NCBI RefSeq assembly: GCF_024171785.1
Contig: NZ_JAMTCK010000011.1
Coordinates: 127,896-191,895, forward strand
Length of the DNA: 64,000 bases
Origin: Goodfellowiella coeruleoviolacea
Lineage (GTDB): Bacteria > Actinomycetota > Actinomycetes > Mycobacteriales > Pseudonocardiaceae
Reading direction: 5' to 3'
Positions 42,195 through 51,696 of the stretch are shown one piece after another (the stretch's first letter is position 1; each line of letters begins with the position of its first letter). Both the position numbers and the translations under genes were made by a program. The notes beneath the pieces are model-generated. The model searched no databases and was not told the DNA's origin. It saw nothing but the letters and a program-made list of their open reading frames with translations.

Positions 42195-43150
42195 CGCGCC
42201 GCCTCCCGCGCTCGCCCCGGCTGGCGCAGCCGGGGGTCGACCACCAGCGACACCAGGTCCACCAGCAGGTTGATGACCAGGAACAGCAGCGCGGCCAGCA
42301 GCACGACCGCGGTCACCACCGGGAAGTCCTTGGCGATCACCGCGGTGACCAGGGTGCGCCCGATTCCCGGCCGCGCGAACACGGTCTCCACCAGCACGGT
42401 GCCGGTGAGCAGGTCGCCCACCAGCCAGCCGCCCATGGTGATCAGCGGGACCGCGCCGTGGCGCAGGCAGTGCCGCAGCCGCACGGCCACCTCGGACAGG
42501 CCGCGCGCCCGCAGCGTCGTCACGTAGGGCTGCTCCAGGGTGCGGTCGAGCGCGCCGCGCAGCACCTGGGCCATGACCCCGCCCAGCGGCAGCGCCAGGG
42601 TGACCGCGGGCAGCACCAGCCCGGCGACGCCACCGGCGCCGGCAGCGGGCAGCCAGCGCAGCTGGAAGGAGAACACCGACAGCAGCAGCAGGCCGACCCA
42701 GAACAGCGGCGCGGACACGGCGAGCAGTTCGCCACCGGACACCCACGCCGCCACCGCCCCGCCGCGGCCGGCCGTGGCGGTCGCCGTCACCACGGCGATG
42801 GCGGCGGCCAGCCCGGTCGCGGCCAGGGCCAGTTGCGCGGTGGGGCCGAGCTGGGACGCGAGCACGTCGCCCACGTCCTGGGCCAGCTGGTAGGAGCGGC
42901 CGAGATCGCCGGTCAGGGGCCGCACCAGGGACCGCAGGTACTGCAGCCACCACGGGTCGGCCAGGCCGAGTTCGGCGCTGATCCGCTCGCGCAGCTGCGG
43001 TGACGCGCCGACCTGGGGACCGAGCACGGTGTCCACCGGATCACCCGGCGCCGCCCGCAGCGCCAGGAACGTCACGGTCAGCGCGCCCCACAGCACCAGC
43101 ACCCCGCCCCACAGCCGGTGGGCGGTCACGCGCAGGAGTTGGCGGGTCAT
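42191..43150 (-). CDS. ABC transporter permease, DppB type
   Basis: 319 residues. LWGALTVTFLALRAAPGDPV is the standard DppB N-terminus, and the EAA loop is VTTLRARGLSEVAVRLRHCL. VETVFARPGIGRTLVTAVIA is also conserved. ATG 43150 overlaps the substrate-binding protein's stop. Confidence 0.95.
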   Translation of the reverse strand: MTRQLLRVTAHRLWGGVLVLWGALTVTFLALRAAPGDPVDTVLGPQVGASPQLRERISAELGLADPWWLQYLRSLVRPLTGDLGRSYQLAQDVGDVLASQLGPTAQLALAATGLAAAIAVVTATATAGRGGAVAAWVSGGELLAVSAPLFWVGLLLLSVFSFQLRWLPAAGAGGVAGLVLPAVTLALPLGGVMAQVLRGALDRTLEQPYVTTLRARGLSEVAVRLRHCLRHGAVPLITMGGWLVGDLLTGTVLVETVFARPGIGRTLVTAVIAKDFPVVTAVVLLAALLFLVINLLVDLVSLVVDPRLRQPGRAREAAR

Positions 43151-44793
43151 GCCGGCTCCACCCAGGTGTCGTAGAAGGTGGTCCAGGAGTTGGCGTCCAG
43201 CGCCAGCCCGTGCACGGTGGCCCGGTACCCGTAGGCCTGGGTGCTGGTGTGGACGGGCAGCGCGTAGGTCTCGTCCAGGATGCGCTGCTGCACCCGGTGG
43301 TAGGCCTGCGCCCGCCGCCCCGGGTCGACGGCGCCGCGGCCCTCGGCGAGCAGGGCGTCGATCTCCGGGTCGTGGATCCGCGACCCGTTCGCGCCGCCGT
43401 CGGCGAACTGGCTGCCGCTGGCGTAGATGGTGCTGAGCAGGTCGGGGTCGGCCCGCGCCCAGCTGAACCCGATCAGGTCGTAGCGGCCGGCGTTGCGCTC
43501 GGTGAGGTAGGTGCCGGAGTCGACCGGGCGCAGCACCAGGTCGATGCCGACCTTGCGCAGCTCCTGGTGCACGGCCTGGCTCACCAGGTCCTGCTGGTCC
43601 CGCACCAGGTTGGCCGACCACGGGTGCACCACGGTGAAGCGCTGGCCGTCCCTGGTGCGGTAGCCCTGCGCGTCCCGGCCGGTGTAGCCCAGCTCGTCGA
43701 GCAGGCGGTTGGCCAGTGCCGGGTCGTAGTTGCGGCGGGTCTCGGTGCCGGGGTCGTAGCCGAACGTCGGCGGCGACAACGGGCTGTGCGCCCGGTCGTA
43801 CTGTCCGAAGTAGACTCCGGCGACGATGCCGTCCAGGTCGATCGCGGCCCGCACCGCCTGACGCGCCCTGGGGTCGGCGAAGGGCTGCCTGGCGGTGTTG
43901 AAGAAGTACGTGTACGGCTGGCCGGGTGCGGCGTGCTTGAGCACGGCCAGCGCCGGGTCCTGGGCCACGAACGCGATCTCGGTGGGCGGCAGCGCCGCGG
44001 CCACGTCGACCTGCCCGCTGCCCAGCGCCCCGGTGCGCACCGCGTCCTCGGGCAGCACCCGCACGCTGAGCCGCTCCAGGTGGGCCGGGCCCTGGTGCGC
44101 CGCGGTGGCCGGCGCCCACCGGTAGGCGTCGTTGCGGACGAACTCCACACCCTGCCCCTTGACGGCGCTGACCTCGCGGAACGGACCGGAGCCCACCGCG
44201 TGCGGCCCGCCGGCGCACAGCTCGTCGCCGTGCTCGCGCAGCGCCCTCGGCGAGTAGAAGCCGAGGTAGCTGGTGCTGGCCGCCTGCAGGAACGGCACGT
44301 ACGGCTGGTGGAAGCGCACGCGCACGGTGCCGGCGTCGAGCACGTCGGTGCCCGCGTACGGGCCGAGCAGGCTGACCGCGTACTGCGATTTCGTCTCCGG
44401 AGCGGCGATGTGCTCGAAGTTGGCCCTGACCGCCTCGGCGTCGAAGCGCTCGCCGTCGACGAACCGGACGTCCTCGCGCAGGTGGAAGGTGTAGGCGCGG
44501 CCGTCCGGGGCGACCTCCCAGGAGCGGGCCAGCCAGGGCGCGAACCCGCCGTCCGGGCGCTGCGCCACCAGCGAGTCGAACGCGTTGCGCTGGATCTCGC
44601 CGGTGATGTCGGCCGGGCTGACGTGCGGGTCGAGGCAGTCCGGTTCCCTGGCCACCGCGTAGACCAGGGTGCCGCCGCTGACCGGGCCGGCCGAGGGCGC
44701 CGCCGGCGGGGCCGCCGCCGCGCACCCGGCCGCCAGCAGCGCGGACACCGCGAGCACGGCCCACTGCCGCGCGCGGGGCTCAGTAGTCGCCAT
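43147..44793 (-). CDS. ABC transporter solute-binding lipoprotein, family 5
   Basis: 548 residues. A lipoprotein signal peptide ends LLAAGC near residue 23, so it is anchored outside the membrane. GTLVYAVAREPDCLDPHVSP and SWEVAPDGRAYTFHLREDVR are typical of DppA/OppA-like SBP_bac_5 proteins. The family binds peptides, opines, nickel complexes and other oligomeric ligands. ATG 44793 lies inside the end of the SDR gene (14-bp overlap). Confidence 0.94.
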   Translation of the reverse strand: MATTEPRARQWAVLAVSALLAAGCAAAAPPAAPSAGPVSGGTLVYAVAREPDCLDPHVSPADITGEIQRNAFDSLVAQRPDGGFAPWLARSWEVAPDGRAYTFHLREDVRFVDGERFDAEAVRANFEHIAAPETKSQYAVSLLGPYAGTDVLDAGTVRVRFHQPYVPFLQAASTSYLGFYSPRALREHGDELCAGGPHAVGSGPFREVSAVKGQGVEFVRNDAYRWAPATAAHQGPAHLERLSVRVLPEDAVRTGALGSGQVDVAAALPPTEIAFVAQDPALAVLKHAAPGQPYTYFFNTARQPFADPRARQAVRAAIDLDGIVAGVYFGQYDRAHSPLSPPTFGYDPGTETRRNYDPALANRLLDELGYTGRDAQGYRTRDGQRFTVVHPWSANLVRDQQDLVSQAVHQELRKVGIDLVLRPVDSGTYLTERNAGRYDLIGFSWARADPDLLSTIYASGSQFADGGANGSRIHDPEIDALLAEGRGAVDPGRRAQAYHRVQQRILDETYALPVHTSTQAYGYRATVHGLALDANSWTTFYDTWVEPA

Positions 44794-45502
44794 TGGCCGT
44801 CCACCCACCGTCGACCCGGATCGTCGAGCCGGTCACCGCCGCGAAGGTGGCCCCGGTCAGTTCGTGGATCACCGCGGCGACCTCGGCCGGGTCGAGCAGC
44901 CGGCCCTGCGGGGTGCGCCGGACGATGGCGGCCTCGTCCAGCCCGCCGGCGGCCAGCGCCCGCTCCACCATGGGGGTGCGCACGTAGCTCGGGCTCAGCG
45001 CGACGACCCGGATGCCGTCCTCGGCCCACTCCAGGCCGAGCACCTCGGTGAGCATCCGGATGGCCGCCTTGGAGGTCGCGTAGGCGGCCCGGCCTCGGCC
45101 GGCGCGGTGCGCGGTGACCGAGGCCAGGTTCACCACGAGTCCGCCGGCGCGGGACAGCGCGGGGTGCAGTGCCTGACTGACGTAGAAGGTGCCGGACAGG
45201 TTGGTGGCGATCACCCGGTCCCACACCGAGGGCGGCAGGTCGCGGGCCGGCCCGCTGCCGCCCACGCCGGCCGCGTTGACCAGCAGCCGCACCGGCTCCA
45301 GGCCGGCGGCGGCGGTCCGCACCGCGGCGGGATCGGTGACGTCGACGGCCGTCCAGGCGATCGCCGGGTCGCTGCCGGGCTCCCGGTCCCAGCCCACCAC
45401 CCGCCACCCGCGGTCGAGCAGGTAGCTGGCGGTGGCCGCGCCGATTCCGCTGGCCGCGCCGGTGATCACGGCCAGCGGCTGGGCAGTGCTCCGGTCAGGC
45501 AT
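44780..45502 (-). CDS. Short-chain dehydrogenase/reductase
   Basis: 240 residues. The cofactor site is VITGAASGIGAATASYLL at residues 12-29, with WDREPG after the second strand. NAAGVGGSG, NLASVTAHRAG...YATSKAAIRML supply Asn, Ser, Tyr and Lys, and the end IRVDGGWTANGDY is usual for classical SDRs. It overlaps the MFS gene by 8 bp and the lipoprotein gene by 14 bp. It probably reduces or oxidises an intermediate of the cluster. Confidence 0.9.
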   Translation of the reverse strand: MPDRSTAQPLAVITGAASGIGAATASYLLDRGWRVVGWDREPGSDPAIAWTAVDVTDPAAVRTAAAGLEPVRLLVNAAGVGGSGPARDLPPSVWDRVIATNLSGTFYVSQALHPALSRAGGLVVNLASVTAHRAGRGRAAYATSKAAIRMLTEVLGLEWAEDGIRVVALSPSYVRTPMVERALAAGGLDEAAIVRRTPQGRLLDPAEVAAVIHELTGATFAAVTGSTIRVDGGWTANGDY

Positions 45503-46742
45503 CGGCGGCTCCTCCCGCCGGGCTTCGCCGCCGGGCGGTGGCCACGGCACCGGCGAGCGCGAGCGCGGCCAGCACCGTGCCGGCCGCGGTCACGGCGAGC
45601 ACCCGGTCCGCGCCGAAGCTCATCACCCACACCCCGAACGCCGCCGCCGCGTAGAGCACGGACAGGTTCCAGGACAGGGCGACCGCGGTGAATCCCGGGG
45701 ACTGCCCGGCGATCAGCGTCTGCTGGTTGGTGTCGAAGGCCCCGGCCGCGACGAACCACACCGGGATGAGGACCAGGCTCACCCACAGGCCGGAGGCGCA
45801 CACCGCGCCGACGAAGGTCACGATCAGCACGCCCAGCCAGATCGGCAGCAGCACCGCCTCGGTCCGGCCGGTGCCCCGCAGCCGGTCGGCGACCCGGCCG
45901 CCCAGCAGCGACCCCACGAACATGCCCAGCCCGCTGAGCAGCCCGACGAACCCGAGCGCGTACCCGGGCAGGTGGTGCCGGTTGGCCAGGATGTCGGACA
46001 GGAACGTGTAGGCGCCGAGGTTCGCGGCGTGGAACAGGAACGTGATCAGCAGCGTGGTGCGCACCGGCGCGTGCGTCCACGACCGCAGCAGGGTGCGCAC
46101 CTCGCCGCGCACCCCGGTGCGGGCGCCGGCCGCGGTGGGCCGGGCGGTGCGCAGCGACCACCACAGCAGCGGCAGGGTCAGGGCGGAGGCCACCGCCAGC
46201 GCCCCGAACGACCAGTGCCAGTTGGCCGCTGACGCGATGAACGCGCCGATCGGGACGCCGAGCACCTGGCCGATGGCGAAGCTGCCCATCCCGCCGCCCA
46301 CCGCGGTGCCCCGGGCGTGCTCCGGCGCGGTGGCCGCGATCCACGACCAGATCGCCGGGCCCGACATGGCCACACCCAGCCCGGCGACACCGCGCACCAC
46401 GGCCAGCACGGTGAAGTCGGAACTGATCGCCGCCACGGCGTTGCCGACCGCGAAGACCAGCGTTCCGCCGACCACCATCACCCGCGCCCCGGTCCTGGCG
46501 TAGGCCAGGCCCTGGATCGGCCCGGCGATCGCCTGGACGAGCACGTACACGGTGACCAGCGAGGCCACCGCGGTCACCGGGACCCCCAGGTCGGGCGCGA
46601 TCACCGGCAGCAGCGGCGCCACCAGGTACATCTCGGCCCCGAACAGGAACAGCAGCAGGTACAGCTCGGCGTAGCGCAGCAGCACCCTGGGCACCGCGAG
46701 CCGCGGCGCCACCTCGGCCGCGTCGCGTGATGTGTCGCTCAT
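45495..46742 (-). CDS. MFS exporter (DHA1, Cmx/AraJ-like)
   Basis: 415 residues, 12 membrane segments. LFLFGAEMYLVAPLLPVIAP is the usual TM1, and VVRGVAGLGVAMSGPAIWSW with APEHARGTAVGGGMGSFAIG matches motif A/C regions of drug:H+ antiporters. It is likely to export the cluster product or give self-resistance. ATG 46742 lies 11 bp after the first-listed amidotransferase stop, within the operon. Confidence 0.9.
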   Translation of the reverse strand: MSDTSRDAAEVAPRLAVPRVLLRYAELYLLLFLFGAEMYLVAPLLPVIAPDLGVPVTAVASLVTVYVLVQAIAGPIQGLAYARTGARVMVVGGTLVFAVGNAVAAISSDFTVLAVVRGVAGLGVAMSGPAIWSWIAATAPEHARGTAVGGGMGSFAIGQVLGVPIGAFIASAANWHWSFGALAVASALTLPLLWWSLRTARPTAAGARTGVRGEVRTLLRSWTHAPVRTTLLITFLFHAANLGAYTFLSDILANRHHLPGYALGFVGLLSGLGMFVGSLLGGRVADRLRGTGRTEAVLLPIWLGVLIVTFVGAVCASGLWVSLVLIPVWFVAAGAFDTNQQTLIAGQSPGFTAVALSWNLSVLYAAAAFGVWVMSFGADRVLAVTAAGTVLAALALAGAVATARRRSPAGGAADA

Positions 46743-46753
46743 GTGATCCCTGT

Positions 46754-48604
46754 CTACAGTGGAATGTCAGGCTGGTATTCGGTCAACCAGACGTCGAAGT
46801 TGAGCATGATCTCCGCGCCCACGTTGCTGATCAGGCTGCCCGGCTGGGACACCGGGTCGACGGCGGCGCGCAGTTGGTCGGCGGCGAACAGCTCCGGCAG
46901 CCGGCACGCCGGGTCGGCCAGCCGGGCGGCCAGCTGGCCGCTCACCGCCGCGGCGTAGGCCGGGTCCGGTGTGGACGGATAGGGCGCTTTCCTCCTGGTG
47001 GCCACCGACTCCGGCAGCAGGTCGCGCACTGCCGCGCGCAGCAGGCTCTTCTCCCTGCCGTCGGCGGTGAGCGCGGCCCACGGCAGCGGGTGCACCAGTT
47101 CGACCAGCCGGTGGTCGCAGAACGGCACCCGGACCTCCAGGCCGGCGGCCATGGTCAACCGGTCCTTGCGGTCCAGCAGGGTGGGCAGGAACCGGGTCAG
47201 GCCGAGGTGGCGCAGCTCCCGCAGCCGCCGCTCCACCCGGTCCTCCCCGGGGTGCCCGGCCACCTCGGCGACGGCGGTCCGGTACTGGTCGGCCACGTAG
47301 TCGTGCACGCCGAGCCGCTCCCGCAGCTCCGGCCGGAACAGCCGCAGGATGCGCGGGTGCAGGCGGCCGTGCGCGGGTGAGTCGGCCATCCACGGGAAGG
47401 TGTCCGCCCAGACCGAGTCGTCCCGGTGGAACCACAGGTAGCCGCCGAATACCTCGTCGGCGGATTCACCCGAGAGGGCGACCGTGGAGTGCTGCTTGAT
47501 CCGCTGGGCCAGCGCGTACAGGCTCATGTCCAGGTCGCCGATGCCCAGCGGCAGGTCGCGGGCGCGCACGCAGGCCAGCCGGGCGGCCGGATCGGCCAAC
47601 CGGGCCCCGTCGAGCACGATCCGCGTGTGGTCGGTGCCCAGGTGCGCGGCGGCCTCCAGCGCGTAGGGCCCGTCCGCGCCGGCGGCCACCTCGGTGGGCT
47701 GGAACGGGGCGGTGAACTCCACCGAGAAGGAGCGCACCGCGTCCTCGTGGCCGAGTTTGTTGGCCAGCGCGGTGATCGCCGTGGAGTCCAGGCCGCCGGA
47801 CAGCAGCGTGCCCAGGTCGACGTCGGCGACCAACTGCCGTTCGACGATGTCCTCCAGCAGGTCCCTGGTCGCCGCCACCACCGAGGGCCACTCGCTGTCC
47901 GCCGCCGGACCGCCCGCGTCCCGCTCCAGCCGCCAGTAGCGGTGTTCCCGCACCCCGCTCTGGTCGACCCGCACCACGCTGCCCGGCCGGACCTCGACCA
48001 GCTCGGCGTATGGCGACCGGCCCGGCACCTTGAGCAGCGGGAGCATCAGCTGGATCAGGCCCTCCTCGTCCACCCTGGCCGCGCCCCTGGGGTGCGCCAG
48101 CACCGCCTTGGGCTCCGAGCCGAACAGGACACCCGTTGGCAGCCGCTGGTAGTACAGCGGCTTCACCCCGAGCCGGTCGCGCACCAGCCACAACCGCCGC
48201 TGCACCAGGTCCCACACGGCGAACGCGTACATGCCGTTGAACCTGTCCACACTGGACAGACCCCACTCGTGCCATGCGGCCAGCACCACCTCGGTGTCGC
48301 TGGCGGTGGTGAAGGTGTGCCCGCGCCGCACCAGCTCCGCCCGCAGTTCGCGGTAGTTGTACAGCTCACCGCTGTAGGTCAGGGCCAGCACGGTGCGGCC
48401 GTCCCTGGCCAGGGTCATGGGCTGGCCGCCGCCCTCGATGTCGATGACGGCGAGCCGGCGGTGCCCCAGGCCCGCGCTCTCGGACAGCCAGACGCCGGTC
48501 GCGTCCGGGCCCCTGGCGTGCAGGGTCTCGGTCATCAGGCGCAGGGTGGTTCCCGCGTCCGGGCCCAGCCCGGTGTAGTCCACCCAGCCGGTGATGCCAC
48601 ACAT
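46754..48604 (-). CDS. Asparagine-synthase-like amidotransferase 1
   Basis: 616 residues with both AsnB halves. After the initiator Met the N-terminus is CGITGWVDYTGLGPD, so the catalytic Cys of glutamine hydrolysis is at position 2; LGHRRLAVID and YSGELYNYRELRAEL are glutaminase motifs. The synthetase half has the ATP loop LLSGGLDSTAI near residue 260 and ALSGESADEVFGGY. Everything needed for glutamine-dependent ATP-driven amide formation is present. It lies 15 bp after a second, divergent copy, and the two differ throughout. A dedicated amide-forming step on a cluster intermediate is more likely than plain asparagine synthesis. Confidence 0.93.
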   Translation of the reverse strand: MCGITGWVDYTGLGPDAGTTLRLMTETLHARGPDATGVWLSESAGLGHRRLAVIDIEGGGQPMTLARDGRTVLALTYSGELYNYRELRAELVRRGHTFTTASDTEVVLAAWHEWGLSSVDRFNGMYAFAVWDLVQRRLWLVRDRLGVKPLYYQRLPTGVLFGSEPKAVLAHPRGAARVDEEGLIQLMLPLLKVPGRSPYAELVEVRPGSVVRVDQSGVREHRYWRLERDAGGPAADSEWPSVVAATRDLLEDIVERQLVADVDLGTLLSGGLDSTAITALANKLGHEDAVRSFSVEFTAPFQPTEVAAGADGPYALEAAAHLGTDHTRIVLDGARLADPAARLACVRARDLPLGIGDLDMSLYALAQRIKQHSTVALSGESADEVFGGYLWFHRDDSVWADTFPWMADSPAHGRLHPRILRLFRPELRERLGVHDYVADQYRTAVAEVAGHPGEDRVERRLRELRHLGLTRFLPTLLDRKDRLTMAAGLEVRVPFCDHRLVELVHPLPWAALTADGREKSLLRAAVRDLLPESVATRRKAPYPSTPDPAYAAAVSGQLAARLADPACRLPELFAADQLRAAVDPVSQPGSLISNVGAEIMLNFDVWLTEYQPDIPL

Positions 48605-48619
48605 GCAACAGCCCTCCAC

Positions 48620-50446
48620 TCAGCGGATGCGCACCCGGTAGGCGCGCAGCCAGGCGTCGATGTTGAGCAGGAAGTTCAGTCCGGCGGTCGCGGTGGTCGC
48701 GGCCCTCGGGCTGGGCAGCGGCTGGCCGGCGGCGAGCAGGCGGCCCACCCGCTCCCGATCGACCAGGTCGAACACCCGCGCGTCCCGGTCGTGCAGCAGC
48801 GCCACCGCGCGCTCGCGCAGCGCGGTCAGGTAGCCGGGGTCCGGGTTGGGTGGGAAGCCGCTCTTGCCCCGGTTGACCACGGCCTCGGGCAGCAGGTCGG
48901 CGACGGCCTGGCGGAGCAGGCCCTTCTGCTGGCCGCCCGCGGCCTTGATCGACCACGGCACGTTCCAGACGTACTCGACCAGCCGGTGGTCGCAGAACGG
49001 CACCCGGACCTCCAGCCCGGTGGCCATGCTCATCCGGTCCTTGCGCTCCAGCAGCGCGCCCAGCCACCGGGTCAGCGCCAGGTAGGACACCTGGCGGAGG
49101 CGGGCGTCCACTGTGGACTCGCCGGGCAGCTCGGGGACCTCGGCCAGTGCCTGGCGGTGCCGGTCGCGCATGTACTCGTCGGGCCGGACCCGCTGCCGGA
49201 TCTCCTCGCGCAACAGCGTGGCCGGGCTGGTCCGGCCACGCATCCACGGGAATCCCGGGAACTCGTGCGCGGCCGGGTCGGCGAAGTAGGGGTAGCCGCC
49301 GAAGACCTCGTCGGCCGACTCCCCGGACAGCGCCACCGTGGAGTGCCCGCGCACCTTCTCGAAGAGCAGGTGCAGTGAGACGTCCATCTCGCCCCACCCC
49401 GGCAGGTCCCTGGCCCGCAGCACGCGGTCCTCGTAGCCGAGCACGTCCTCGGGCTGCACCAGGATCGTGGTGTGCTGGGTCCCCAGGTGCGCGCTGACCT
49501 GGTGCACGTACGGCTCGTCCCGGCTGGGGTGCCAGGTGGTGCGCTGGAACGCCCGCTCACCGCCGGGGAAGTCAACGGAGTAGGTGGCGATCTTCTCCCC
49601 GCCGGCCCGCTCGCGCACCGCCAGCGCGGTGATCGCGCTGGAGTCGACGCCACCGGACAGCAGCGACCCCACCGGCACGTCGGCCACCAACTGCCTGGCC
49701 ACGATGTCGCCGAGCAGGTCCCGCACCCGCTGCCGGGTGGTGGCCAGGTCGTCGGTGTGCTCGGCCACCGGCAGCGTCCAGTAGGCGGTGTCGGTCAGGC
49801 CGTGCCGGGTGAACCGGACCACGTGCCCTGGCTGCACCTGGCGGAGTCCGCTGTAGACGCCGTGGCCCGGCGTCGGCGCGGTCGGCACCGCGAACAGCTC
49901 GGCCACACCCTCGTCGTCGAGTTCCGCCTCGAACAGCGGGTTCGCCAGCAGCGCCTTGGGTTCCGAGCCGAACAGCAGGCCACCCGGATAGGGGTGGTAG
50001 TACAGCGGCTTGATGCCCAGCCGGTCGCGCACCAGCAGCAGTTCACCGGTTCGCCCGTCCCAGATGGCGAAGGCGTACATGCCGTTGAGCCGGCGGACGA
50101 ACTCGACCCCCCACTGCCGGTAGGCGTTGAGCACCACCTCCGTGTCCGAGCTGGTGCGGAACACCTGGCCGAGTGCGCGGAGTTCGGCCCGCAGCTCGCG
50201 GAAGTTGTAGGTCTCCCCGCTGTAGCTGATCACCACGTCGTCGGCACCGGCCGCGGCCATCGGCTGGGTGCCGCCGGCCAGGTCGATGATGGACAGCCGG
50301 CGGTGGCCGAGGAACGCGTGCTCGCGCACCCACACACCCCCGGCGTCGGGTCCCCGGCGGATCATCGTCTCCGTCATGGCCAGCAGCGTCGGCCGCTCCT
50401 GGCCGAGGTCGCGCTGCCAGTCGACCCAGCCCGTTATTCCGCACAC
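48620..50446 (-). CDS. Asparagine-synthase-like amidotransferase 2
   Basis: 608 residues from GTG 50446. The nucleophile Cys2 is followed by GITGWVDWQRD; FLGHRRLSIID and YSGETYNFRELRAEL complete the glutaminase, and SLLSGGVDSSAI and ALSGESADEVFGGYPYF the ATP-pyrophosphatase part. It resembles actinomycete secondary-metabolism AsnB homologues in length and motif order. Its start overlaps the amidase gene by 13 bp. Together with copy 1 it suggests two amide bonds, or one amide formed by a heteromeric pair. Confidence 0.93.
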   Translation of the reverse strand: MCGITGWVDWQRDLGQERPTLLAMTETMIRRGPDAGGVWVREHAFLGHRRLSIIDLAGGTQPMAAAGADDVVISYSGETYNFRELRAELRALGQVFRTSSDTEVVLNAYRQWGVEFVRRLNGMYAFAIWDGRTGELLLVRDRLGIKPLYYHPYPGGLLFGSEPKALLANPLFEAELDDEGVAELFAVPTAPTPGHGVYSGLRQVQPGHVVRFTRHGLTDTAYWTLPVAEHTDDLATTRQRVRDLLGDIVARQLVADVPVGSLLSGGVDSSAITALAVRERAGGEKIATYSVDFPGGERAFQRTTWHPSRDEPYVHQVSAHLGTQHTTILVQPEDVLGYEDRVLRARDLPGWGEMDVSLHLLFEKVRGHSTVALSGESADEVFGGYPYFADPAAHEFPGFPWMRGRTSPATLLREEIRQRVRPDEYMRDRHRQALAEVPELPGESTVDARLRQVSYLALTRWLGALLERKDRMSMATGLEVRVPFCDHRLVEYVWNVPWSIKAAGGQQKGLLRQAVADLLPEAVVNRGKSGFPPNPDPGYLTALRERAVALLHDRDARVFDLVDRERVGRLLAAGQPLPSPRAATTATAGLNFLLNIDAWLRAYRVRIR

Positions 50447-51696
50447 GTCGGCACCCCTTCCTGGTCACGAGTCCACCCGGCGGCGGGTGGGGCGGGCAGC
50501 GGTGGCCGGGCCCGCTCGACCGCGGCGCCGACCCGGAACAGCTCGGCCTCGCCGCCCGGTCGGCCGATCAGCTGCACCGCCACGGGCAGCCCGGCCGCTG
50601 ACAGTCCACAGGGGACGGTCAGGGCGGGGTACCCGAGCAGGCTGGCCGGCCGGCACAGCCGGGGGTAGGCCGCCACGTAGTCCTCCTGGCTGCCGTCCGC
50701 GTGCCGTGCCGTCGTTGCGTCGAGACGGCCGGCCGGTACCGGCACGGCGGGTGCCAGCAGCACGTCGGCCCGGTCGAACGCCGCTGCCCAGCCCGCGATG
50801 ACCGCGGCCGGCAGCCGGGCGGCGGGGTCGCGGTCCCGCCGCCCTGAGGTGTGCATCAGCGGTGCGCTCCAGCGCCGGTCGAACGCCTCGGCCGGCACCG
50901 CCACCCGACCCGGCCGCGCGTCCAGTGCGGCGGCCACCGCCTCGACCGCCGCCAAGAGTTCCGGATCGACCCGGTCCTGGAAGCCGCCGCCGGGCACGGC
51001 GATCCGGGGCCGGCCCCGTCCGGGATCGGGGGTGCGGCCGCCCCGCAGCACGGCGAAGGCGAGCGCGAGATCGCGGACCGTGCGCGCGAGCAGCCCCACC
51101 TCGTCCAGCTCCGCGGACAGCAGCGCCAGCCCGTCGCGGGGCAGCACCCCCTGGGTGGGGCGCAGCCCGGCCACCCCGCACAGCGCGGCCGGGATGCGCA
51201 CCGAGCCGACCGTGTCCGAGCCCAGCGCCAGCGGCACCGCGCGGGACGCGACAACCGCCGCCGACCCGCTGCTGGACCAGCCCGGTGTGCGGGCGGGGTC
51301 CCACGGGTTCCTGGTCGGCGCGGTGAAGCCGCCCGGGTTCGGCGCCCAGGTGGCGCCCAGCACGATCGCGCCCGCGTCCTCCAGCCGGCGCAGCACCTCG
51401 GCCGGCCGCGCCGACCAGGGCATGGCGAACAGGCGTTTCGCGGCGACCGGCACGCCGTGCAGCGGACCGAGGTCCGCGCCCCGCAGCACCTGGCGCTCCG
51501 CGTCCCTGGCCGCGCTCCAGGCCCGGTCCAGGCGCAGGTCGGCGAACCCGCGCACGCCCGGCTCGGTGCGCTCGATCCGCTCGGCGAGCGCGGCCAGCAG
51601 GTCCACCGGGGACAGGGCACCGGCCCGGATGAGCCGGCTGGCCGCCACCGCGTCCAGTTCGGCCACGGCCGGGTCCACCCCGGTCGCGGCGCTCAT
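50434..51696 (-). CDS. Amidase-signature family enzyme
   Basis: 420 residues, slightly short for the family. The Ser-cisSer-Lys triad is seen as VAAKRLFAMP (Lys, near residue 86), TPGWSSSGSAAVVA (cis-Ser, near 142) and LGSDTVGSVRIPAALCG (nucleophile Ser). The variant VAAKRLF lacks the more usual VKD. It hydrolyses or transfers amide groups, so it may trim a glutamyl/acyl protecting group or act with the two amidotransferases. ATG 51696 overlaps the upstream hydrolase stop as ATGA. Confidence 0.88.
   Translation of the reverse strand: MSAATGVDPAVAELDAVAASRLIRAGALSPVDLLAALAERIERTEPGVRGFADLRLDRAWSAARDAERQVLRGADLGPLHGVPVAAKRLFAMPWSARPAEVLRRLEDAGAIVLGATWAPNPGGFTAPTRNPWDPARTPGWSSSGSAAVVASRAVPLALGSDTVGSVRIPAALCGVAGLRPTQGVLPRDGLALLSAELDEVGLLARTVRDLALAFAVLRGGRTPDPGRGRPRIAVPGGGFQDRVDPELLAAVEAVAAALDARPGRVAVPAEAFDRRWSAPLMHTSGRRDRDPAARLPAAVIAGWAAAFDRADVLLAPAVPVPAGRLDATTARHADGSQEDYVAAYPRLCRPASLLGYPALTVPCGLSAAGLPVAVQLIGRPGGEAELFRVGAAVERARPPLPAPPAAGWTRDQEGVPTCAE

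Noticed and set aside
46754-50446. Lasso-peptide cyclases
   Set aside because: Both proteins keep the glutaminase Cys2 and full motifs, and no precursor peptide, RRE or B2 peptidase gene is present.
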